A stretch of DNA of 64,000 nt from Alligator mississippiensis (lineage: Eukaryota > Chordata > Crocodylia > Alligatoridae). The translations under genes and the position numbers were made by a program. Of the stretch, positions 1 to 9,913 are shown in pieces (position 1 is the stretch's first letter; the number at the start of each line of letters is the position of its first letter). Where the stretch lies: NCBI RefSeq assembly GCF_030867095.1, contig NC_081830.1, forward strand, positions 37,059,832 to 37,123,831. The letters run 5' to 3'. The notes beneath the pieces were generated by a model. The model was not told where the DNA came from. It saw only the letters and a program-made list of their open reading frames with translations, and ran no database searches.

Positions 1-2278
1 TTCACTGAGGGCAGGTCCTCCCTGACTAACCTGGTTTCTTTTATGATTAAGTCACAAAGTCCCTGGACAAGGGTGTCAGGGTGGATGTTGTCTTCCTGGA
101 CTTTAAGAAGGCCTTTGACACGGTTTCCCACCACATTCTCTTAAAAAAACTTGGCGACTGCAGCATCGATGCCTACAGTCAGATGGATGGCAAATTGGCT
201 AGATGGTCACACCCAGAGCGTGGCAGTGGACAGGGTGTTTTCGACCTGGAGGGATGTGGGCAGTGGGGTCCCCCAGGGCTCGGTCCTCAGGCCTGAACTG
301 TTCAACATCTTTATCAGCGATCTGGATGTGGAAAGCACACTGTCCAAATTCACTGATGACACCAAGTTGTGGGGTGAGGAGGGCACACTGGAGGGGAGGG
401 ACAGCATCCAGCTAGATCTAGACAGGTTACAGAGGTGGGCGAATAAGAATAGGATGGAGTTCAATGCAGACAAGTGCAAGGTGCTGCATCTAGGGAGAAG
501 CAACACACCTATAGGCTGGGGAACACCCTTCTTGTCAACACGGTGGCAGAAAGGGATCTTGGAGTCATTGTTGACTCTGTAGCAGAAAGCCCCCTCTTCC
601 TCTTGCCTGCAGTTGCTCTCCCCTCCTTGGATATGTTTTTCCTCTTCTACCTTTTCTTCCTTCCTCTTTCTTTCACTTTAAGATAAGGAATTATGTTTTA
701 AAATTTGTATGTGTGCATTTTGTATCTCCCCTTGTATTTTGGTATTTTTATCTATTTGTGTGCCATGGCATTACTCTTGTAGCTTATATTTTATACTCCT
801 CACCTTTCAACTAAATGTGTTTACTTTCAGAAGTAAGTTATACATTGTAATAATGTTAACAAGGGCAGGAGTCAAACTGCTGCTTCCCTGTATCAGGCGG
901 GCCCCTGAAAGAGCGAGTGAATCAGTGACTGAATGCGTAACGCAGTAGCAAGCAGCAAATAACACCTAGGAAAACCACAGATCAACCAATGGAAGAAATC
1001 AATAGAAGACAATGTAGCAACCGGGACATCTCTAAACCTCACTGTTCAAAGGCTAGAAGCCCAGGTCTGAGTTAATGAACGCCGGGGACCAACTTTTGGG
1101 ATGAATATCTCCAGATCGACCACTCCCAGAGCCCTATTCAAAACTCATCAATGGACTCCCAAACCTGCACGTACATGCGGGGGGGCTGCGACCCCTGGGG
1201 CTGACAGATGCCATCCAGTAGCCACCAAGGGGGAAGTCCCATGAGGGTCAACAACCCCTGGATTGAGCAAACCTGAAAACTGGGGAGTCACCAAAGCCTG
1301 CCAAGCACAGATAAAAAGCAGTGAAAAGTGACCCTCAGGGGCGCCCTCTTGATCTCCAACTTGACCAGCACCCAACCTGTCCAGCCAGAAGGACCAGCCG
1401 GCGACCCCCTTCTGGAAGATAACACCACACTGAAAGAAGCCTCGACGGCAGATTCCAGCACCTGTGGGATAGGTATACCTGACTCTTGTAGCTTGCTACT
1501 GTGTGTGTGCATGAGGGGGGGCAGGACCAGCCCCAAGGTTTATGATTGAACTTCATTACAGTGTTTCAATCCGCCTAATAAACCAGAATTTTAAGGATCC
1601 CGAGTTGGACATTTGTAGCCAACAACTCCAGGATGGACATGAGCCGCCAACGCGAGGAAGCAGTCAGTAAGGCTAACTGCACCTTGTCGTGCATCTAGAG
1701 GTGCATCACAAGCAGGTCCAGGGAGGTGAGCCTTCCCCGTATGCGGTGTTGGTCAGGCCACAGTTGGAGTAGTGCATCCAGTTCTGGGCGCCACACTTCA
1801 AGAGGGATGTGGCTAGCATTGAGAGGGACGGTCCAGAGGAAGGCCATTTGCATGGTCAAGGGGCAGCGGGGCAGGCCCTATGAAGAGAGGCTAAAGGGCC
1901 TGAACCTATTCAGCCTCCACAAGAGATAGCTGAGAAGGGATCTGGTGGCCGTTTTCAAACTCACCATGGGGAACCAGCACGAATTGGGGGAGGCTCTGTT
2001 CCACTGGGCACCACCCGGGGTTACTAGGAATAATGGCCACAAATTGTGAGAGAGAAGGTTCAGGCTGGACATCAGGAGACATTACTTTACAGTTAGGGCT
2101 GCCAGGCTCTGGAATGGGCTCCCAAGAGAGGTGGTACTCTCTTCTACCTTGGGGGTCTTCAAGAGGAGGCTGGACAGATATTTCGCTGGGGTGATATGAC
2201 CCCGGCACCCGTCCCTGCCTGGGGCAGGGGGTTGGACCTGTTTAGGTTCCTTCCGACCCTAAGTACTGTGATACTATG
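1..2278 (+). mobile_element. CR1 LINE fragment (RT and 3' end), split by an LTR
   Basis: Positions 1-577 encode part of a CR1-type reverse transcriptase, with the motifs VVFLDFKKAFDTV, GVPQGSVL and the F/YxDD region (here FTDDTKLWG). The element resumes at 1625 (VDSRMDMS context) and runs through the C-terminal part, ending near 2278 in the CR1-typical short direct repeats of the type TGATACTATGAT. The frame is broken in several places, so it is a dead copy. The gap at 578-1624 is filled by a solo LTR. The 5' part of the LINE lies outside the window. Confidence 0.9.
578..1624 (+). mobile_element. Solo LTR of an endogenous retrovirus inside the CR1
   Basis: This block starts TGTAGC, ends GCCAACA and is flanked by a 4-bp direct repeat ACTC (574-577 and 1625-1628). 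AATAAA at 1577-1582 suits an LTR polyadenylation signal. No internal retroviral genes are present, so it is a solo LTR fossil. The CR1 sequence is continuous across the insertion once one ACTC is removed, so the LTR arrived after the CR1. A 4-bp duplication is typical of gammaretrovirus-like groups, but the family was not identified. Confidence 0.8.
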
Positions 2279-2456
2279 ATAAATAAGCTGAATTCAACAC
2301 ATGCAGGAAATGAGTAGGCAAAGTGACTTGGTGATCACTCAATGAGACAATATGAAAGATGCAACCGTGAATTATCCTGGGGTGAAGGAAAGCAAGGAAG
2401 ACCATTCTAGCTGCATTAGTAATTCTTCAATGACCTGAACATCAATAAGGATTCAG

Positions 2457-2742
2457 GAATTGGGGGAGGCTCTGTTCCCCTGGGCACCACCCGGGGTTAC
2501 TAGGAATAACGGCCACAAATTGTGAGAGAGAAGGTTCAGGCTGGACATCAGGAGACACCCAGGGCTGCCAGGCTCTGGAATGGGCTCCCAAGAGAGGTGG
2601 TACTCTCTTCTACCTTGGGGGTCTTCAAGAGGAGGCTGGACAGATATTTGGCTGGGGTGATATGACCACGGCACCCATTCCTGCCCAGGGCGGGGGTCAG
2701 AGCTGATGATCTGTTTAGGACCCTAAGTACTATGATACTATG
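2457..2742 (+). mobile_element. CR1 LINE 3'-end fragment
   Basis: This copy is nearly the same as the last 290 bases of the upstream CR1. It shares the tract beginning GAATTGGGGGAGG and ends in the TACTATGATACTATGA tail. It is a 5'-truncated CR1 in the same orientation, separated from the first copy by about 180 bases of unrelated sequence. Confidence 0.85.
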
Positions 2743-2960
2743 AAAATCGTAAAGTACATCCTGTCAAAATTATACCTGATAAGTTTTGAACTTTCAAAAA
2801 TCCTTGTGCCCATGTGCAGGGTTGCTCCATGGCAGAAGGTTTCTAGAGCAGAGAGAAGTGTTAAATTTTTACACTGGCTTGATCCAACTCATTTGAGTAA
2901 AAAAGAATAGACTGTTCACTTCAGGGAACTTAGTATGAGGACCTGATTGCTTCCTAATAC

Positions 2961-3047
2961 CAGTGATTATTAACAAGTGTGTCATGGCACCCTGAACCTT
3001 GAATCTAAAAGGGGGTGCCTTGGGTCTAAAAACTTTGAGAATTACTG
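2961..3047. mobile_element. Short hAT-type non-autonomous element
   Basis: The ends CAGTGATTATTAAC and TTGAGAATTACTG resemble the CAGTGGTTCTCAAC terminal inverted repeats seen in two longer copies in this window (44005 and 54044). Flanking 8-mers CCTAATAC and CCTTACAC match at 6 of 8 positions, as expected for an old hAT target duplication. Confidence 0.55.
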
Positions 3048-4053
3048 CCTTACACTATCAGCTCTTCAAGGAAGGGACCGACCATTCTTTTATTCTGTTT
3101 GTACAGCATCTGGCAGTGAGGCATGGGTCTATAGAGAGGGCTTTTAGCCTCTGTAACATTAAAAATAATAAAAAGTAACATTTTAATCTTTATTATCCAA
3201 GCAGATCCTGGAGTTTGATGCTGCAGCTTTTCTATGTTTCTGAAGGGGCAGCTCCATCCATCTTCCTCCGATGCAAACCAAGGCAAGGCATAGTTGCCTG
3301 CTTTTCTCCTTCCTTACCATCTTTCCCAACAGGTCTATGAAGCTCTCAGCTAGAGTTCATGGACAGCATCTGATGACAAGAACTTGGGTTCACACAAGCT
3401 TGCGGTTGCTTGCTTGCTCTCTCTCACTCTCTCATTTAGTCTATAAATGTGCGTATCTACTCTGCCTTCTGAGGGACAGGCTGGTCATGATTTTTGCTGA
3501 AGTTCAAACAACAGTGAGCAAGGTAAAATCCCAGCTGACATGAAGACAAAAAGCCTCTACAAATATATTAAAAGAAATATGAATAAAAGAATAAATAGAT
3601 CTAACTACTGTACAAGCCTTATTTAGATCAGCCCTCTGTAGGCCTACAAGCATCCTAACACCTGTGGCTATGCTGGCAACCTGTGTCATGTTACAATCTA
3701 ACTGAAGCTTGTCTTATGCATGCACTGTAAACAGCGATTCACAAGATATAATAACATTAGAAAGTAAAAAAGGGATTGACGTAAGCAAATAAACTAAGGC
3801 TTGTGTTAAACAATGTGAAAGGAAAGCAGATAAGAAATCCTCCCTTTATTTTCTTAAGGATATGAATCACAAGTAACTGACACCTTCCAAGCTCACAAAA
3901 GATCTGGTTGAATCCAATCCCACAGGTTTCATTGAAACAAAATTTAAATAAAACCAGAAACATTTATTAGAATATTAAAACCAGCCATTTATAAATACCG
4001 GGCACAGGCTGAAGGAAAATTTTACTTCTCTGGAACTCAGGAACAAAGGAACC
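3048..4053. other. Intergenic stretch, no gene seen
   Basis: Moderately AT-rich sequence with no convincing coding region, RNA gene or recognisable element. Confidence 0.5.
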
Positions 4054-4260
4054 ATACTTACCTGGCAGGGGAGATACCACTGCTTCTCAGCCTCTTATGG
4101 GCTAAGATCAAGGGTAGTTGCTGTAACTGGTCTGTTCCCCAAACCAAGACTACCTTGAACAGCGTTGGGTAGTAGTGGGTGCAGACCTGCCCAATGCACT
4201 GTGGACAGGAGACCTTATGAGAGTCTACTATAGCCTCCAAATGGGAGGATCTCTGCTATA
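4054..4260 (+). mobile_element. SINE with U1/U2 snRNA-derived head (SINEU-like)
   Basis: Positions 4054-4079 read as the 5' end of U1 snRNA, beginning ATACTTACCTGGCAGGGG, which includes the 5'-splice-site pairing segment. From about 4080 the sequence changes to the U2 snRNA 5' end, with GCTTCTCaGCCT and GGCTAAGATCAAG to about 4130. The rest of U1 and U2 is missing. SINEs with U1- and U2-derived heads (SINEU) are known from crocodilians and fit this exactly. The 3' limit is uncertain and is set where I lose any recognisable pattern. Confidence 0.75.
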
Positions 4261-6163
4261 CCCCTATTTTATGGAAATGGGGGAATCCTCCCCAGCTTGC
4301 TCCTTTAGCCCAAAGGCCAAGGGCAAGTGAGATTCAGGGGCATTTGAGCCCCAAGACCTCTGGGCTCAGGCCTGCATGTAGGATGCCTGCCAATGGATTT
4401 GGGAGTATCTGAAGCCCCAGGCTGAAGAGAGAGAGGATACTTGCTGGTGGGTAGCATCACATAGACTTGAACAATTGCCCTGCTCAGCTGATAGAATTTG
4501 GAACTGATTTGGCTAATTTGGCCTGAGACATGAAATTAATAACAAAAAGTGTAAGCCCCAAGGGAACAGAGAAGCCTGGCCAGCAAGCCTGTTTTTCCCT
4601 TAAATCCAAGGCTGTATAAGTATTGTCTTTCTCAATACAAATAAGTCTTTTCTATTGCATATCCTAATAAAGCTTTCACGTTGTGACTAGAACGGTCTCA
4701 CTGGTCAACAGCCTCATTCTCACCCCAAAATTTAGAACAATACCTCTGGCATAAACAGGCTGCGCATGATTATAGAAGCACTTTGTAAAATTCAAAACTG
4801 AACAAAACCCCCATACACAGGATAAACCCATGTAGGCTGATCCATTACTTATCTTCTCATACATACACACCTAACATTTCACATTACCATTCTCTTAGCC
4901 AATTAGTTCTATTCACCCAAACGTATCCAGTGCAACACCAACAAAATTAACTCTGGCCTTTGTTTCATCCTAATGACCCTGCAAAATGAAGTGTTATTGC
5001 CCCCATTTGAGTGTCCAGTTTGATGTTATTTCTCCTTAGGAACTTTTGCCAGTTATAACAAATGTGTCTGTTTAGTTTATGAACCATAAGCTGTTGACAG
5101 AATACTGGGCTAGATGGACCGACCCAGCATGGCATTTCTAATGGTATGTTTTTATAACTTTTGTATGGCTCTGGAGGCGAGAAGTTTAAACCAAAGGCTG
5201 TCCCTGTTGACCCAGCTGGAAATGAGTACCCGGTCATTCAGGGCAGGGAGTCAAAGGCAACTCGATGCCTCATATGTCTTTGGCTATAGAAACTGGTGCA
5301 TCTGAACCACACTAACCCCATTGGATCAGGGGGAATGTTTGACCTTTCTAGTTACCAGGATGGGTTTGGGATGTTTGCAACTGAGCCCAAGCACCTTAAG
5401 ACAGTTAAGAGTGCAAGACAGTTAAAGCCACACAGTCTTCTCAGTCATTTCTAATACATTTTTTGTGAACACTACAGCTTCAAGGATGGGCTTTGTATTT
5501 CTAATACAACGGGTGCCTTACATTACTGCAAAAGAGGTATAATACTGAAGTTGACTAACTCCAAGCTTTTTAAGGCCTCCTGGGTATAACAAGACAAGGC
5601 TTTCCATTCTTCTCATACAGTCACTTCTGTGTCTTGCCAACCCCCTCTCTGGGCTTTTGTTTCTGCTTATTTTTCCTCTTAAGCATAAAGTGCTGAATCC
5701 AAAATCCTAAATGAAGATAGAGCCACATCTGAATGTTGCCTCCTCCTTCTAGCTTTTAAAAGTAACAGAAAATACCCTGGCAACACAGCAAGATACAACA
5801 GGTCTCTTCACACAACACCTACAGGGTTTCCTACTCACTTCCTCATGCACAAACTCGCTAATATAAACCTGTACTGACACACCCAACATATGTTACTTGT
5901 CCTTAAACCCTGCCCTTCACCCAGAGACAAAATCAAACTGAAGAAAAAACCCTGTTTCCTTCACACATCTCCTTTGTCTCATGCTCATTTTCTTCCCACT
6001 CCCAGTTCTGTTAATAAAACAGCTGGCACAGAAAGAGTCAATGTAGTATATTTAATGGGCCACCTGCTAGTAGCTAAGGACACCTGAGTTTGCTAAGTCT
6101 CTCTCCTTCCTCTTTTTTCTTTTCTACCCTTTGTTGATTCAGTCCCTGCTCAAAGAGCACATC
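4261..6163. other. Intergenic stretch with an old CR1/L3 tail and a possible LTR end
   Basis: Positions 5102-5150 resemble an old CR1/L3 3' end (GGGCTAGATGGACC followed by GACCCAGCATGGC). Around 4610-4710 a TATAAG is followed by AATAAAG, like the promoter and polyadenylation part of an LTR, but no ends or flanking duplication could be fixed. Nothing else was recognised. Confidence 0.4.
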
Positions 6164-6169
6164 TTCAGC

Positions 6170-6702
6170 AGTAGTATATAGGCCAGGGGTGGGTAAAACA
6201 TAGCCCGTGGGCTGGATGTGGCCTGCCAGGCCATTCTATCCAGCCCGCGGGACCCCTAAAAAATCTAGAAAATTAATATTTATCTGCCCCTGACTTCCTG
6301 TCATGCGACCCTCGATGGCTTGCCAAAACTCAGTAAGCAGCCCTCCGCCCAAAATAATTGCCCACCCCTGATATAGGCTCACCTCCCTTCAATGCAAATT
6401 TGACAGGTGGGTGGGACCAGAAGTCCTGCCCCCATCACCCCGCCCCCTTTCCCCTTGTAAGGTGTGATGCCAGAAGCCCTACCTCCACCACAGTCATATG
6501 GTGTGACTCACAAGCCCCTCCCCCTGACCCATCACATGGTGCATGACATCACAAACCCTGCCCCCACCCCAGTCACATAGTGTGTGACATCAGTAACTCC
6601 ACCCTGCCCCCAGTAGCATGGTGTGTGAAACCAGCAAGTCTACCCCACCCCCATGGTGTGTGACACCACCATCACATGGTCCATGACATCAGAAGGACAG
6701 CC
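6170..6702 (+). repeat. Left terminal inverted repeat of the Polinton
   Basis: It matches the reverse complement of 9658-9907. It is longer than the right copy because it holds the 187-bp hAT element plus its duplicated target and more units of an internal degenerate tandem repeat. Those units are about 38-42 bases, each with a variant of CAGTCACATGGTGTGTGACATCA. Confidence 0.8.
6184..6370. mobile_element. hAT-type non-autonomous element inside the Polinton repeat
   Basis: Terminal inverted repeats CAGGGGTGGGTAA and TTGCCCACCCCTG are flanked by a perfect 8-bp target duplication ATATAGGC (6176-6183 and 6371-6378). The empty version of the site is preserved in the right Polinton repeat near 9895, which confirms the insertion and its order. 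Confidence 0.93.
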
Positions 6703-7639
6703 CATGCAGCCCCCAAAGCCCACCCCCTCATGCTGCAAGACCTGTCCTAGACCACATGGTACAGTTATGACCTATCAGGCCCTAGACTGCTCTAGACCCC
6801 AGGCACAAGGGTGGCCTGTGGGGTAGTGGGGGAGGGGTGATCCTCTAACAACCTGCCCCACCACCCCCGACCAATTGGCGGGGGTTTCAGAGGTCTCCCC
6901 AAGAACAATGCCGGACCAACTGGAGCAAGTAGAGGGGTGGGGCTTAGGCTGCAAGCCCACCAGCTCTATCTGCTTTCCCAAGGGAGCCCTCCGTTTGTCC
7001 TAGACTGTGCCACGGCAAGCAGGGGCAGACATGGAGGAGATTCAGGAGCGTGAGATGGATTCCAAGTCTACCAAAACAAGACCAGGGACCATGACAGAAG
7101 TCGGGCAGTCCATATCAGACCTGCCTATGGAAAACGTTACATGAGTTTTGTGGGGTGATTTCTTGCAACTGTCTGGGCCTGTGTTAATAACAATGTTTTT
7201 GCAGGTAGACACCGCCACCTTCAGAGAGAGCTTTCAAAACCTGCACATTGGCACCGCACCGAAAATAAAGGTCTTTTGCTTGAACTGATTTTGTTCATGT
7301 CCAAAAGAGAGCAGTTTGAGACCAAAGACTGATGCAATGTTTTTGTCCAAAGACAATGACCGCCAACCCAGGCTTTGAGCCTATGGAGGTTACTGAGCAG
7401 GGCTCCGAGGCCGTGGAGGTCACTGAGCAGGGGTGTACTGGGGGACTATTTTCAAATAAAAAAGTATCCCACCCCTGTTCAGAAGAAGGTTTCTTGCATG
7501 ATCTGGTTTTCAACAATTGTTCAAGATGAGGCTGAAGACCTCTGTTAATGTTGTATTTCATTACCTGCTTAATAAACCTTCTTTTACCATAGTTTAAATT
7601 TGTCCTCAAGCATTTGAATGCACTGCACGGGTGTGAGCG

Positions 7640-8045
7640 TGGGGTGGGGTGGGATGGGGCACAGCAGTCACCAGACATGTCTACACAGGAGGCTTGGTTA
7701 AAGGAAGCTTATTACTCTCCTGGTGAGGCTGGGAGTTTTGGCAGGGTGAACACGCTTTTTGAAGCCACCAAAAGGCAGAATAAGGTTCTGAACAGAAGCG
7801 GGGTGGCCGCCTGGCTTTCAGATCAGGCCATTTAGACTCTACACAAACCATCGAGAAGACGTTTTAAAAGAAACAAGACTGTTGTTTCAGCTACAGATGC
7901 ACAACGGCAGGCAGATTTGGTGGATATGCAACAGTTCTCCAAGCACAATCATGGGGTTAAGTTCATCTTAACAGTGATAGACATATTATCAAAGTATGCC
8001 TGGGCCATGGGTCTAAAAGACAAGTCAGGTGCATAACTAATTCAC
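7640..8045 (+). pseudogene. Polinton integrase remnant
   Basis: The translated segment resembles the retrovirus-type integrase found in Polintons: a YYSPGEAGSFG-like N-terminal stretch, then a TLHKPSRRRFKRN-like basic stretch, then a core with ADLVDMQQFS and LTVIDILSKYAWA. It is a broken fossil and not a host gene. The integrase of whole Polintons is considerably longer. Confidence 0.75.
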
Positions 8046-8049
8046 CAAC

Positions 8050-8330
8050 CCCACCACTGCCCTGGCATCAAGATCAGTTCCATCGCTGTTTACAAGCTTG
8101 CAGCAAAGGTACAGCAGCGTGTTGTTCATATCCATGTAATCTTTGCCATTCCTGGCTACGAAAAAGTCAAGGGAGCTGGACTCAGTAATAGCCAAGAGTG
8201 GGGGGATCCAACATACAAGCTTTTCTCAACACTGGTCTGGGTCTGGGCTATTTGAAACGCATCCAATTCAGTGTCTCTAGTGGGTTATGGAATAGAGAAG
8301 ATCCCACACAACTTACTGATTCATTTGATG
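8050..8330 (-). pseudogene. Polinton capsid-protein remnant
   Basis: On the minus strand this stretch reads like part of the Polinton minor capsid (penton-type) protein, with a segment resembling FFVARNGKDYMDM followed by NSDGTDL. It lies tail to tail with the integrase remnant. The assignment rests on remembered family motifs and is less sure than the integrase. Confidence 0.5.
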
Positions 8331-9650
8331 TACTGGCTGGGGAAATTTTCAGCTAATTGCACGATTTCACAATGATTTCACACTTAATTTATACAACACA
8401 ATTTTATTTTAAGAAATTCCATAAACATCAAAAACACGATAACTCATATTATATATATATATATATATGGAACAATACTCTAAATGCACTTCTTTAAAAC
8501 AATTACAACTATATAATTTGAACCAGAAAAGCTGGTTATGCTACAATCCTAGAATTCCAAGAAGCCAAACACCTAAATATAGTTTCATTCCTCAGTAGTA
8601 CAATTTAATGGGCTGGCCTCAGTAGTAAGGTTCAATAGGATGGCCTCAATACTGATAGGACTAAGTCCCCTTCCTTCGGGCGCTCCGCAGTTTCAGCGTG
8701 AACGGGAGTTCTTGTTCACAGAGAGGGTGGTTCAGGTGATCAGTCTGATCTAGTCTACACTTGCAATTCTTCCTTCGGTGTTCTGCAAGTGAGGTTACCT
8801 CCAAATTGGGACTGTAGGTTAGTTTTTATTGGGTGAGTTGCCACCTTGGGCCCCTCCTACCCAAACCTGTCACTACTCCCAAATTTGGGCTCGGATCTTA
8901 CTCAACAGATCTTTTGCTAGGTGGTCAGTTTGTCTTCCGCAATGGAATTTGTCCACTGACTATTTAGTTCATCTTAAAATTTTGCTTTGGAAGATTTGCC
9001 ATACCACTGCAGTGACCTTTCTTTTACAACCCCCTTTCAAAAGGCTCCTAGGGTTTTGATCTCTCAGAATATTTACTTAAGGGTTGTTTTTCTTGTCCTT
9101 AGGGTAACTTGTTAAAGGCCTCTAGAGATAAGATCGAGGATCCAAGACTTTAAGCACATTCCTTGTAAGGCCAAGCAAAACAAGCAACGAACCTAGATAA
9201 GATGAACCTTGCCCTTTTGTCTAAACTGGCTAATGGGCAACTATTACAAGCATTCAGACTATTACATTCAATATGACATTCAGATTTGGCACATTCAAAT
9301 CCACAGTGAACAAAGGCCATAGCGATTAAAATATATTTCTGTTTCCTCCAGGAGAGCGCCCCTTCTTTCTCCCAGGCTGCTTCTTGGTTTTTCATGTATG
9401 GCTGCCCCGTCGACTTAAATCTCTTCCTTTTAAGGGGTTGAGGAGGTCCTGTATGTCCGGAGTGTGGTGCATCTCTCTTTCTTTTAAGGCTTTCTTTGAA
9501 TATACACGAGGCCAGACCCCTCCTGCTTTGCCAGCTTGACTACCTTAACCAGGACAGCTCCAGAGATGTGACCAATCACGCCTTTGGCTATGTTTTGCAC
9601 TGCATTTTTTAGCGTGAGGCTTAATAATCTCCAGACGCTTTCTCAAAAGC
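8331..9650. other. AT-rich stretch between the Polinton parts
   Basis: It contains an (AT)n tract near 8447-8468 and an AATAAA on the minus strand near 8395. Part of 9500-9640 may be further Polinton coding remnant on the minus strand. The AT-rich 8340-9300 part could be a later insertion, but no ends could be fixed. Confidence 0.35.
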
Positions 9651-9657
9651 AGAATGG

Positions 9658-9907
9658 CTGTCCTTCTGATGTCATGGACCATGTGGTGGTGGTGTCCCAC
9701 ACCATGTGACTGGGGTTGGGGTTGCTGTCACACACCATATGACTGGGGACAGAGTTGCTGATGTCACGTACCATGCGACTGGGGTGGGGCGGGGCTTGTG
9801 ATATCACATGCCATATTATGGGAAAGGGGGCAGGGTGATGGGGCGGGACTTCCAATCCTGTCCACCTGTCACATTTGCACTGAAGGGAAGTGAGCCTATA
9901 TACTACT
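9658..9907 (-). repeat. Right terminal inverted repeat of the Polinton
   Basis: This is the inverted counterpart of 6170-6702 without the hAT insertion and with fewer units of the roughly 40-base internal tandem repeat. The outer end CCTATATACTACT is followed by the target duplication TACAGC. Confidence 0.8.
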
Positions 9908-9913
9908 TACAGC

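Larger units (their letters stand above)
6170..9907. mobile_element. Polinton (Maverick) fossil, internally shortened
   Basis: The element has long terminal inverted repeats that begin AGTAGTATATAGGC at 6170 and, read on the minus strand, at 9907. The flanking 6-mers are TTCAGC (6164-6169) and TACAGC (9908-9913), matching at five of six positions. Ends starting AG and 6-bp target duplications are Polinton hallmarks. Inside are remnants of a Polinton integrase and of a capsid protein. At 3.7 kb it is far shorter than whole Polintons (about 15-20 kb) and is broken in several places. It is old: the two terminal repeats have diverged and a hAT element has landed in one of them. Confidence 0.8.

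Noticed and set aside
4054-4135. A functional U1 or U2 snRNA gene
   Set aside because: Only the first 26 bases of U1 and about 50 of U2 are present, fused, without Sm site or the 3' domains.
7295-7678. 127-codon minus-strand open frame
   Set aside because: Sits within the Polinton fossil and resembles no known Polinton or host protein.
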